Assembly: GCA_900547285.1 (NCBI GenBank)
Contig: URGF01000086.1
Span: 1 to 7,518 of the forward strand
Origin: an uncultured Collinsella sp.
GTDB lineage: Bacteria > Actinomycetota > Coriobacteriia > Coriobacteriales > Coriobacteriaceae
Direction: 5' to 3'
DNA length: 7,518 bases
Of the stretch, positions 1 to 5,293 are shown one piece after another. Made by a program: the position numbers and the translations under genes. How positions within the stretch are numbered: position 1 is the stretch's first letter; every line of letters begins with the position of its first letter. The notes beneath the pieces are model-generated. The model saw nothing but the letters and a program-made list of their open reading frames with translations. It had not been told where the DNA came from and did no database searches.

Positions 1-1
1 G

Positions 2-748
2 ACGCGCCCGGAGCTGCGGGACGCGGTGGCGGAGATCTTCTCGCGCACGGCCAACGGGTGCGGCCACCGCCAGGTCGCCATGTGCCTGCGCGCCGAGCTG
101 GGCGCGCGCATAGCCGACAAGACCGTGCTCAAGATGATGCGGGAGATGGGGGTCCGCTGCGGCATCCGCCGCGAGACCGACTACCATAGGTACAATTCGT
201 ACAGGGGCGTCGTGGGCGAGACCTTCGAGAACGTCATAGGGCGCGACTTCTCCGCCGACGCGCCGTGGCAGAAGATGGGCACCGACGTCACCGAGTTCAA
301 GCAGCCCTGGGGCAAGGCCTACTTCGCGCCGGTATACGACTTCGGCAGCAAGGAGATAGTCGCGTGGTCGACGTCGGCCAGCCCGGACATGGCGCAGCAG
401 GCCGAGCTGCTCGACCAGCTGCTGGCGAAGATGCCCGAGGGCGCGACGCCGGTGCTTCACAGCGACATGGGCTGGCAGTACCAGCACGCCGCATGGTGCG
501 GGAGGCTGAAGGAAGCCGGAATCGTCCAGAGCATGTCCAGAAAGGGCAACTGCACCGACAACGGCGCCGCCGAGTAGGTCTTCGGCCACATGAAGGACGA
601 GTTCTTCCGGGGAAGGACATGGCCCGACTTCGAGTCCTTCAAGGCGGACCTGGACGCGTACGTCGCCCATTGGAACACGAGGCGAAGGCAGGTTAAACTG
701 AAGGGGCTGACCCCGGAGGAGTTCCGGAACCAGCCCCTTGCGGCGTAG
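2..748 (+). pseudogene. IS3-family transposase OrfB (DDE integrase core), 5' partial, interrupted by an amber codon
   Basis: This is the catalytic subunit of an IS3-type transposase, which would cut and join the element's ends. The frame is open from base 2, so the start is outside the window. Counting from the GTG at 26, the catalytic triad is D87 (GTDVTEF), D147 (LHSDMGWQY) and E183 (GNCTDNGAAE). The second D and the E are separated by 35 residues, the classic DD(35)E spacing. A TAG stop at 575-577 follows the catalytic E immediately. The same frame then continues for 56 more codons to a TAG at 746-748 and contains the expected family tail (VFGHMKDEFF, YVAHWNTRRRQ, LKGLTPEEFRNQ). The stop is therefore a point change, perhaps CAG to TAG, not a frameshift. 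A product ending at E183 would lack the C-terminal helix of the core and is probably inactive. Suppression or a sequencing error remains possible. Confidence 0.85.
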
Positions 749-760
749 TTCTTATTTAAG

Positions 761-786
761 CCGTCCAAGTTTTGGGGTGCAGTTCA
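761..786. repeat. Right terminal inverted repeat of the IS
   Basis: The 26 bases run from CCGTCCAAG through TTTTGGGGTGCAGTTCA. The reverse complement begins TGAACTGCACCCC, which resembles the terminal repeat known for IS150-type elements (TG start, CTGCACCC core). The repeat lies 12 bases after the transposase frame ends, as expected for the right end. Its partner is outside the window. Confidence 0.75.
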
Positions 787-857
787 AATCCAGCCCCCGC
801 TCTTTTGTAGGGATGGGGATGCGCTGTGATACAGGCTCTTTTGGAGGCCTGGTTTCG

Positions 858-1277
858 TTACGCGAGCTCGGCTCCGAGGGCCTTGCAGGCCACCTCGCCC
901 TCATCGTCGGGCGCATCGTAGCAAATGACGGAGTCCACGACGTTGACGCCGGCCTCGTCGGCGTCGGCCTTCCAGTTGTCCATCCACTCGCCCTCGGCCC
1001 ACGAATAGGAGCCAAAGAGGACGACCTTCTTGTCGCCGAGGGTCTCCTTGACCTCGTCCCACATAGGCTGAAACTCGTCATACTCAAGCTCCTCGGAGCC
1101 CATGGCGGGGCAGCCGAAGGCGAAGGCATCATATTCGGCGGCCTTGTCGGCAGAGAAGTCGGCGCAGGGGATGACCTCAGTCTCGGCCCCCGCGGACGTG
1201 GCGCTTTCGGCGACGAGGTTTGCCATGGCCTCGGTATTGCCCGTGCCGCTCCAGTAGACGACGGCGATCTTGCTCAT
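858..1277 (-). CDS. Short-chain flavodoxin (FMN electron carrier)
   Basis: This 139-residue cytoplasmic protein should bind FMN and carry low-potential electrons, often in place of ferredoxin under iron limitation. The phosphate loop is near the start (YWSGTGNTEAMA, residues 8-19). The first flavin loop is GCPAMGSEELEYDEFQP (55-71), and the second is GSYSWAEGEWMDNW (89-102), rich in aromatics that would stack on the flavin. Length and loops closely match the clostridial short-chain type, whose Clostridium beijerinckii member has 138 residues. The ATG at 1277 has an AAAGGA ribosome site seven bases upstream. The gene lies 45 bases downstream of the DUF3793 gene on the same strand and is probably cotranscribed with it. 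No clear terminator is seen before the IS end. The electron partner cannot be told from the window. Confidence 0.93.
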   Translation of the reverse strand: MSKIAVVYWSGTGNTEAMANLVAESATSAGAETEVIPCADFSADKAAEYDAFAFGCPAMGSEELEYDEFQPMWDEVKETLGDKKVVLFGSYSWAEGEWMDNWKADADEAGVNVVDSVICYDAPDDEGEVACKALGAELA

Positions 1278-1296
1278 GTTTTGTCCTTTCGGTCGT

Positions 1297-1310
1297 GCGG
1301 CGCTTGCCGC
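1297..1310 (-). other. Small intercistronic hairpin between the DUF3793 and flavodoxin genes
   Basis: GCGGC (1297-1301) and GCCGC (1306-1310) form a perfect 5-bp GC stem with a 4-base loop. It sits in the 45-base gap, just upstream of the flavodoxin ribosome site. No T-tract follows, so it is not a good terminator. It might tune the relative expression of the two genes by stabilising or processing the message, or be chance in GC-rich DNA. Confidence 0.25.
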
Positions 1311-1322
1311 GGCTTGTACGTT

Positions 1323-2027
1323 CTATCGGGTTGCCTGGGCAAGTTGCGCCAGGCTGCAGCCCTGCTGATAGATAAAAGTGAAGTATTGGGTGCAGGCACG
1401 GTAGGCATCAAACGTCGCAAGCGCCTGCTCGACATTTGCGTAGACCTTCCAGGCCCCAAAGACCTTGTAGTTCTCGCCGCGCTGGACGATAAATTCGTGC
1501 ACGTCGTCGTAGGGATATCCAAGGAAGTAGCCTATTTCGTGCGGAAACTCGCAGGTGCAGTCTTTGCTGCAGCTAGCTTGCTGGGGTAGTGCGCATCGAG
1601 TCTGGCTGCAGGCGCATTCCGCGACGTTATTGCTCGCGAGCGTGATGCGTGATGCCAAATGCACAAGGCATGCCGAAAGGTCTCTCGTGTCGTAGCCTTC
1701 CGAGGTGAGCGCCGTTTGGACGCGAGGGTCTGCGAAATAGGTGGTGAGGCTTTTGGCTCGGTACGCGTACACGAGCGCTCCGCAGGGCCGCCAGACCAAA
1801 ACACTCAGGTGGATGCCGAGCGGGTCAAGCTCGCGATTGCACTGGGCGATAACGTTGAGCAGGCGTGCTCGGCGTTCTGCAATGGTTTCGGTTGTGGTCG
1901 AGCCGTCCCCGTGGGCGTAGGTGCCTGGATAGGTAAAGAGCGATGCCGGCTTGATGCCCGCGAGCGTGGGAGAGCAGTTGCGCACGACTGCCGCCTGAAA
2001 CGTTGGGATGTCTATGGTTCGAGTCAC
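1323..2027 (-). CDS. DUF3793-family protein with a cysteine-rich insertion
   Basis: The 234-residue protein has no signal peptide or membrane segment and no known biochemical function. Family features are the N-terminal VVRNCSPTLAGIKPASLF (residues 14-31), a central LVYAYRAKSL (85-94), and the C-terminal FPHEIGYFLGYPYDDVHEFI (161-180) followed by GAWKVY (191-196). From memory, genes of this family in Firmicutes often neighbour a flavodoxin gene, as here. Between the central part and the FPHEIG motif lies a cluster of six cysteines in 22 residues (C138, C140, C145, C153, C157, C159). I do not remember this as typical, and it suggests a metal or iron-sulfur site. The start is GTG at 2027, chosen because AAGGAG lies five to six bases upstream and no ATG is nearby. 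The stop is TAG. The flavodoxin follows in the same unit, so a redox or metal-related role is inferred. Confidence 0.85.
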   Translation of the reverse strand: MTRTIDIPTFQAAVVRNCSPTLAGIKPASLFTYPGTYAHGDGSTTTETIAERRARLLNVIAQCNRELDPLGIHLSVLVWRPCGALVYAYRAKSLTTYFADPRVQTALTSEGYDTRDLSACLVHLASRITLASNNVAECACSQTRCALPQQASCSKDCTCEFPHEIGYFLGYPYDDVHEFIVQRGENYKVFGAWKVYANVEQALATFDAYRACTQYFTFIYQQGCSLAQLAQATR

Positions 2028-2050
2028 GGCGCTCCTTACGGATCTAAACT

Positions 2051-2066
2051 GTTAGCCTAGGAAAAC
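2051..2066. promoter_or_regulatory. Candidate repressor operator at the start of the DUF3793-flavodoxin transcript
   Basis: This imperfect palindrome is centred on CCTAGG, with 12 of 16 positions symmetric (GTT..CCTAGG..AAC on the minus strand). It touches the -10 box and would cover the transcription start. On the minus strand it contains TAGGCTAAC, which equals nine consecutive bases of the known DtxR/IdeR iron-box consensus, but the outer parts of that consensus do not match. Iron control of a flavodoxin unit would make sense but is only inferred. Confidence 0.35.
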
Positions 2067-2093
2067 TTATACACGAAAGTAAGCCATGGTCAA
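2066..2093 (-). promoter_or_regulatory. Promoter of the DUF3793-flavodoxin unit
   Basis: On the minus strand, a -35 box TTGACC (2093-2088) and a -10 box TATAAG (2071-2066) are separated by 16 bases. Both match the vegetative sigma-factor consensus well. The predicted start of transcription is near 2059, giving a leader of about 30 bases that ends in the AAGGAG ribosome site of the GTG-started gene. Confidence 0.7.
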
Positions 2094-2119
2094 CAAAAAA
2101 GTTTGAAGAGGGAAACTAA

Positions 2120-2151
2120 TTGACCGAACAGACATGATTTTGGGTTAAGAT
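2120..2151 (+). promoter_or_regulatory. Possible promoter of the HMA-domain gene
   Basis: TTGACC (2120-2125) is a good -35 box. The best following -10 boxes are TTAAGA (2145-2150) and TAAGAT (2146-2151), giving spacers of 19 or 20 bases. That is longer than ideal and typical of promoters remodelled by MerR-type activators. A second reading uses TTAAGA as a weak -35 and TATCTA (2170-2175) as -10, which places the GC palindrome inside a 19-base spacer. The sequence does not decide between them. Confidence 0.4.
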
Positions 2152-2172
2152 GGGGGCACCCCATGGGGGTAT
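2151..2172. promoter_or_regulatory. GC-rich palindrome resembling a CsoR-type metal operator
   Basis: Three alternating half-sites occur in 18 bases: TGGGG (2151-2155), CCCCA (2159-2163) and TGGGG (2164-2168). The central CCCCATGGGG (2159-2168) is a perfect palindrome. The run ACCCCATGGGGGTAT resembles operators of copper-sensing CsoR repressors, whose half-sites are of the TACCCC/GGGGTA type. The position, 30 to 50 bases before the HMA gene start, fits control of a metal-binding protein. Binding is inferred only. Confidence 0.4.
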
Positions 2173-2201
2173 CTAGATAGTGCAACTTGAAAGGGGAGCG
2201 C

Positions 2202-2585
2202 ATGAGTGACTTGCTCAACCCTGCGAATCTCATCGTGCTGGCCGTCATTGCCGTTGGCATGTTTTTTGGACTGCGTCGCATTGCCGCTTCGACACACGGG
2301 AAGAGTTGCTGCAGCGATGGTACGAGCGGCAAGAAGGCCAAAAAGGTTGTTGTGGTGGATACCGATGCGTCACACTATCCCTATAGCGATGAGCTGCTCA
2401 TCGGCGGCATGAACTGTGACGGCTGCGCTCAGAACGTAGCCAATGCCCTCAATGCGCTGGATGGCGTGTGGGCAACGGTGACGTATGCGGACCACACGGC
2501 ACGCGTGCGCTCTAAGCAGCCGGTTGATCGCGGTGTCCTCGAGACGGCCGTGAAAGACGCGGGCTACTACGTCATGACTCTGTAA
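2202..2585 (+). CDS. Small membrane-anchored heavy-metal-associated (HMA) domain protein
   Basis: The 127-residue protein starts at the ATG at 2202, supported by AAAGGGGAG just upstream; a TTG at 2187 would absorb this ribosome site and is rejected. Residues 9-24 (NLIVLAVIAVGMFFGL) form one hydrophobic membrane segment, followed by positive RR and then a vicinal cysteine pair (C36, C37). A charged linker leads to a soluble HMA fold at about 64-127. The metal motif GMNCDGC (69-75, ligands C72 and C75) and the closing AGYYVMTL are typical of copper-chaperone and P-type-ATPase domains. The protein could deliver or buffer copper or a similar soft metal at the membrane. The N-terminal layout recalls small Cys-containing membrane proteins near ferrous-iron transporters, but no transporter gene is in the window. 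It is divergent from the flavodoxin unit and convergent with the polymerase operon. Confidence 0.85.
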   Translation: MSDLLNPANLIVLAVIAVGMFFGLRRIAASTHGKSCCSDGTSGKKAKKVVVVDTDASHYPYSDELLIGGMNCDGCAQNVANALNALDGVWATVTYADHTARVRSKQPVDRGVLETAVKDAGYYVMTL

Positions 2586-2605
2586 GCGCCGCCCTGGATG
2601 CGCTT
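2584..2605. terminator. Weak hairpin between convergent genes
   Basis: AAGCGC (2584-2589) pairs with GCGCTT (2600-2605) around a 10-base loop. It begins in the stop codon of the HMA gene and lies just before the end of the YolD-like gene. It could end transcription from either side, but the stem is only six base pairs and there is no good T-tract. Confidence 0.3.
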
Positions 2606-2611
2606 CCTTGG

Positions 2612-3037
2612 CTAGGCTCGTCCGCGCAGTTCGATGTCTTGGATGTCGTCGAAGTCGATGGCGATGTCTCGGAGTTTGAGGAGCTTGAAGGCGGGGAGCG
2701 CCTCGTCGAGGATGCCGGTGCGGCTGCGATAGCCGTATGTATCGTAATAGGTGACACGAATCAAGTCGCCACGTTTGAGACCCTCGAGCTTTTTAGAAAG
2801 CGCGAGGGCTTTTTCTTCCGTGAGCTCACGTTTTGGCTCGACGGTGATTTCCTGCTTGCGCACGAGTTCGTAGTATCCCGTGAGGGCGGCAAAGGGCATA
2901 AACTGTGCGGCGCGGTTGGCGCGCACGGCACCGTTGGCAGTGAGCTTGGGGTCGGCGGCGCGGCGTCTGCCCTCGGGGTCCGCCAGGCGCTCGAAGGCGG
3001 TCGGCGGGCGCACGGGCTGCTGCTTGGGTTTAGGCAC
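2612..3037 (-). CDS. YolD-like protein, partner gene of the translesion polymerase
   Basis: The 141-residue soluble protein carries the YolD-like family signature RAAQFMPFAALTGY (about residues 42-55). A C-terminal half rich in beta strands contains GDLIRVTYYDTYGYRSRTG. Members are commonly encoded beside UmuC/UvrX-type polymerases in Gram-positive bacteria and their mobile elements. A UmuD-like accessory role has been proposed, but the biochemical activity is not established. The start is chosen as GTG at 3037 because GGAGG lies five bases upstream. A TTG at 3049 would add four residues but has no ribosome site. The gene overlaps the polymerase stop by eight bases (GTGCCTAA), which implies translational coupling. 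It is therefore expected to be SOS-induced with the polymerase. Confidence 0.88.
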   Translation of the reverse strand: MPKPKQQPVRPPTAFERLADPEGRRRAADPKLTANGAVRANRAAQFMPFAALTGYYELVRKQEITVEPKRELTEEKALALSKKLEGLKRGDLIRVTYYDTYGYRSRTGILDEALPAFKLLKLRDIAIDFDDIQDIELRGRA

Positions 3038-4535
3038 GATGTCCTCCAACTTGGCCGTTGCGTTCGCGCGCGGTGGCGCCGGCGGTAAAGCTTAATCCCT
3101 TGACGAGCGCGTTCTTGCCGTACTTGCCTTTCACGGCCAGGACGGCGCGCGCCAGGTCGCGCTCGCGCTCATCGGCCTCGATATCGCTGAACAGATCGAT
3201 GGTGGCAAATTCCTCGGGCATGAGGTTGCCAAATCCCAGGTTGATGCGCTTGACCGGTCGTTTGGGATCGACTGTTTGTGCCCAAAGGTCATCGAAATAC
3301 CCCATGATCTTCTTAAACGAATTAGTGCGCTCGGGCAGCTTTCGCGAGGCGTTGGAGTGCGCAAAGAACGCGGCATAGCCACCACGCGGTTTGCCGCCGT
3401 GTTCGCCCACAAAGATGCCATCGATTGCCTGCGCTTCGCGCACCAGACGACGCCTTTCGTCATCGCGCTGGACGGGCTTGGGAGCACGGGGCGCGAGCTC
3501 GGGGCCGGCAGTTGCGGTGGGTTCGATGCTCGATGTGCTCGAGCGCAGGTGCCCGCAGCCGTCTATATACTGCGCCGTGCCGCTGGCGTTGAGCCGGCGT
3601 ATGTCGGCGCGCTCGCTTGCATAGCCCACAAAGAGCGAGATGCTGTCGCACACCACGTGCTTGTCGACTAGATCCAACACGGCGTTGTCGACCATTTCGC
3701 GCAAGACGGTGTAGGCCTGCTCGTAGGCATAGCCCTTCGAGAGCACCTGTCCTGTGGTGGTCGAGGTCGCTTGCGGGCGATAGGCTTGGATATCGGCGAT
3801 GGTTGTCGGCTCGCGCCCGAAGGCGTGGTCGATGAGATATTCGGCATTGACGCCGAGTTCGTCGTAGAGCAGGTTCTCGTCGAGTGCGGCAACGCCCATC
3901 AGGTCGTAGACGCCGTATTTCTCGAGACGGGCCGCCACGCCGGGGCCGATGCCCCAGATGTCGGTGATGGGGCGATGGGGCCAGATCTCCTTGCGAAAGG
4001 TCCCGTCGTCGAGTATGCCGATGCGGCTGGGTACGTGCTTGGCGGTAATGTCGAGCGCTACCTTGGCCTGGAATAGGTTGGGGCCGATGCCGACCGTCGC
4101 CGTGATGCCGGTGCGCGCCAAGACCTCGTCGCGCAGCGTGCAGGCGAACCCTTCCGCATCGGTGTGATAGAGGTCCAGATAGGGCGTCACGTCGATAAAG
4201 CATTCGTCGATGGAGTAGACGTGAATGTCTTGCGGACTCACGTATTCCAGATAGATGCCGTAGATTTTCGCCGACACCTCCATGTAGTGCTGCATGCGCG
4301 GTACGGCCTTGATACAGTCGATGCCGTCGGGAATCTCGAACAGACGGCAGCGGTTGTGTATCCCGAGGTCCTTCATAGCCTGTGTGATGGCGAGGCAGAT
4401 GGTCGTGCGCCCGCGCGATTCGTCGGCAACGACCAGGCACGTAGTGAGTGGGTCGAGTCCGCGGTCGACGCACTCGACACTGGCGTAAAACGTCTTGAGG
4501 TCGACGCAGATGTAGGTGTGCTGCTCGTGCGCCAT
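3030..4535 (-). CDS. Y-family translesion DNA polymerase (UmuC/UvrX-like)
   Basis: This 501-residue enzyme copies past damaged DNA at the cost of accuracy. The catalytic palm shows D12 in CVDLKTFYASVEC (residues 10-22, with F16/Y17 at the sugar-selecting gate) and D110/E111 in YSIDECFIDV (107-116). A thumb helix-hairpin-helix follows (WGIGPGVAARLEKYGV, 194-209). The little-finger region runs from about 260 and includes INLGFGNL (431-438). TIDLFSD (445-451) resembles a sliding-clamp binding motif, and the end, GATARERNGQVGGHRA, is the usual Gram-positive UvrX-type tail. Relatives have about 410-430 residues. The excess is a variable stretch at about 325-405 that splits the little finger. The ATG at 4535 has GGGAGG five bases upstream. 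Tandem SOS boxes in the promoter indicate LexA control. It is not a canonical DinB/Pol IV, given the YolD partner and this tail. Confidence 0.93.
   Translation of the reverse strand: MAHEQHTYICVDLKTFYASVECVDRGLDPLTTCLVVADESRGRTTICLAITQAMKDLGIHNRCRLFEIPDGIDCIKAVPRMQHYMEVSAKIYGIYLEYVSPQDIHVYSIDECFIDVTPYLDLYHTDAEGFACTLRDEVLARTGITATVGIGPNLFQAKVALDITAKHVPSRIGILDDGTFRKEIWPHRPITDIWGIGPGVAARLEKYGVYDLMGVAALDENLLYDELGVNAEYLIDHAFGREPTTIADIQAYRPQATSTTTGQVLSKGYAYEQAYTVLREMVDNAVLDLVDKHVVCDSISLFVGYASERADIRRLNASGTAQYIDGCGHLRSSTSSIEPTATAGPELAPRAPKPVQRDDERRRLVREAQAIDGIFVGEHGGKPRGGYAAFFAHSNASRKLPERTNSFKKIMGYFDDLWAQTVDPKRPVKRINLGFGNLMPEEFATIDLFSDIEADERERDLARAVLAVKGKYGKNALVKGLSFTAGATARERNGQVGGHRA
3042..3047 (-). 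promoter_or_regulatory. Ribosome binding site of the YolD-like gene inside the polymerase gene
   Basis: GGAGGA on the minus strand is placed four to five bases before GTG at 3037. It is encoded by the two glycine codons of the conserved polymerase C-terminus (VGGHRA), so one stretch serves both as protein code and as the ribosome site that fixes the downstream start. Confidence 0.7.
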
Positions 4536-4548
4536 CCGTGCCTCCCAT

Positions 4549-4562
4549 CAAACACATGTTCT
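4549..4562 (-). promoter_or_regulatory. SOS (LexA) box 2, proximal to the polymerase gene
   Basis: On the minus strand AGAACATGTGTTTG matches the Gram-positive LexA/DinR consensus CGAAC(4)GTTCG at eight of ten specified positions. It lies between the -10 box and the ribosome site, where bound LexA would block transcription. Confidence 0.65.
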
Positions 4563-4565
4563 TAT

Positions 4566-4579
4566 CGAATACCTGTTCG
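4566..4579 (-). promoter_or_regulatory. SOS (LexA) box 1, abutting the -10 box
   Basis: On the minus strand CGAACAGGTATTCG matches the CGAAC(4)GTTCG consensus at nine of ten specified positions. It starts one base downstream of the -10 hexamer, so LexA binding there would exclude RNA polymerase. The two boxes are 17 bases apart centre to centre. Confidence 0.75.
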
Positions 4580-4608
4580 ATAATACCTGCTCGACCGGAC
4601 ACCGTCAA
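4580..4608 (-). promoter_or_regulatory. Promoter of the translesion polymerase operon
   Basis: On the minus strand TTGACG (4608-4603) and TATTAT (4585-4580) are separated by exactly 17 bases, five of six matches to consensus in each box. Such a strong promoter under two LexA boxes fits a tightly repressed, strongly inducible damage gene. Confidence 0.78.
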
Positions 4609-4609
4609 A

Positions 4610-4630
4610 ACCTGTCCCTATTTGGCAGGT
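4610..4630. repeat. Intergenic repeat hairpin, copy A
   Basis: ACCTGTCC (4610-4617) pairs with GGCAGGT (4624-4630), with one bulged base and a six-base loop. The words AAACCTGTCCCT and ATTTGGCAGGT recur, the second inverted, in the larger element at 5294-5355. It is not inside a gene and abuts the -35 box of the polymerase promoter. It may belong to a dispersed intergenic repeat family of this genome. Confidence 0.5.
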
Positions 4631-4707
4631 ATGGTCGTGCGGTTGCATCGGGTTTTTAACGCAGCCCTAAAGAGCGCGAAACAGCTCGGAAAAGCTCGCT
4701 TCGTAGC

Positions 4708-5283
4708 ATGAGCCTATTGAACGATACCGTCTATACGCACGGAAGGGTTGTGGGAAAGATGGTCAATTATGGGTTTGGTATGCCGACGCGCCTTGTTGCG
4801 GATGGAGATGTGGCTCGCTGGTGCGGGCGATTGGTCGCTCACTACGGTGGCACCAAGGCGCTGGTTGTACTGGGCGGTGACAAGCATACGCGCGATGAGC
4901 TCGTCTCGGCGGCACTCGGCTCGCTTGATCGAGCTCTGCTCGAACGCGTGCTTTTTCGCTGCGGCTCGGTTGAAGGCGACGAGGGAGACGAGCTGATCGA
5001 CGAGGCCGTGGCCCTGGCGACCGATGAGGGCGTGGACTTTGTCCTGGCGATCGGCGATGCCGATACGGCGGGCTTTGCGCGCGAACTCGCTCGTCGCATG
5101 GCCGTACTCGATGCCGGCGAAGACGGTTTTGCCCCTTATGGATGTATCGTCTCGGAGGGCAAAGTGCCTGCCGTCGTGGGGGCCGGCGAGGTTCCCGTTT
5201 TTGCCATCATCGCGCCCGAACTGCTGGAGGGTATCGGGTCTCCTCTGCGTGAGTTGCTCGGTAGCGTCTGCGCTGCGGCCTAA
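4708..5283 (+). CDS. Half-size protein related to the N-terminal domain of iron-containing alcohol dehydrogenases
   Basis: The 191-residue protein aligns by eye with the Rossmann-like first domain of the iron-containing alcohol dehydrogenase family. It has VNYGFGMPTRLVADGD near the start (cf. family NPTKIIFG), YGGTKALVVLGGDKHT (46-61), and GVDFVLAIGDADTAGFARELA (108-128) where the family has FILAVGGGSVIDTAKA. The glycine-rich nucleotide motif is therefore altered (IGDAD for GGGS.D). The entire second domain with the metal-binding histidines is absent; full enzymes have about 380-390 residues. The tail PVFAIIAPELLEGIGSPLREL resembles the family's transition region and ends cleanly with TAA. 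The frame is intact and its codons resemble its neighbours, so it is more likely a maintained short protein than fresh decay. The start is uncertain: ATG 4708 lacks a good ribosome site, while ATG 4759 (M18), preceded by GGAAGGG at a somewhat long spacing, begins where the family usually starts. Function is unknown. Confidence 0.72.
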   Translation: MSLLNDTVYTHGRVVGKMVNYGFGMPTRLVADGDVARWCGRLVAHYGGTKALVVLGGDKHTRDELVSAALGSLDRALLERVLFRCGSVEGDEGDELIDEAVALATDEGVDFVLAIGDADTAGFARELARRMAVLDAGEDGFAPYGCIVSEGKVPAVVGAGEVPVFAIIAPELLEGIGSPLRELLGSVCAAA

Positions 5284-5293
5284 TATTTGGCAT

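Larger units (their letters stand above)
1..786 (+). mobile_element. IS3-family (IS150-like) insertion sequence, right part; left end outside window
   Basis: The region holds most of an IS3-family orfB transposase frame followed by a short tail and a recognisable right terminal inverted repeat at 761-786. Read inward on the minus strand the repeat starts TGAACTGCACCCC, the TG...CA-type end known from IS150-like elements. The three bases after the end (AAT, 787-789) are where a target duplication would sit, but the left end is not visible, so this cannot be tested. The upstream orfA and the usual -1 frameshift region are also missing. The element lies 71 bases beyond the flavodoxin stop codon and points toward that gene's 3' end. 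Confidence 0.88.

Noticed and set aside
782..808. A tRNA-like T-arm and acceptor end (TTCAAATCC followed by CCCCGCT) at the IS boundary
   Set aside because: Half of the apparent T-loop belongs to the IS end itself, the expected 5-bp T-stem does not pair (TGCAG against CCAGC), and there is no CCA or matching 5' half. The IS could have landed in a tRNA gene, but the sequence does not support it.
832..851. Terminator for the flavodoxin gene
   Set aside because: The stem CAGG..CCTG has a bulge, and no T-tract follows on the minus strand.
738..1589. A 283-residue open frame on the plus strand
   Set aside because: It lies antisense across the flavodoxin and DUF3793 genes, which have clear family motifs and ribosome sites on the minus strand. 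Its length reflects the GC-rich codon pattern of those genes.
3460..4608. A 382-residue open frame overlapping the polymerase on the minus strand
   Set aside because: It is an out-of-frame shadow, very rich in Arg and His, with no family resemblance; the polymerase frame has complete catalytic motifs.
4640..4707. A promoter for the dehydrogenase-like gene (TTGCAT and TAAAGA words)
   Set aside because: The spacing is 19 bases and both boxes match poorly; I could not support a specific promoter.
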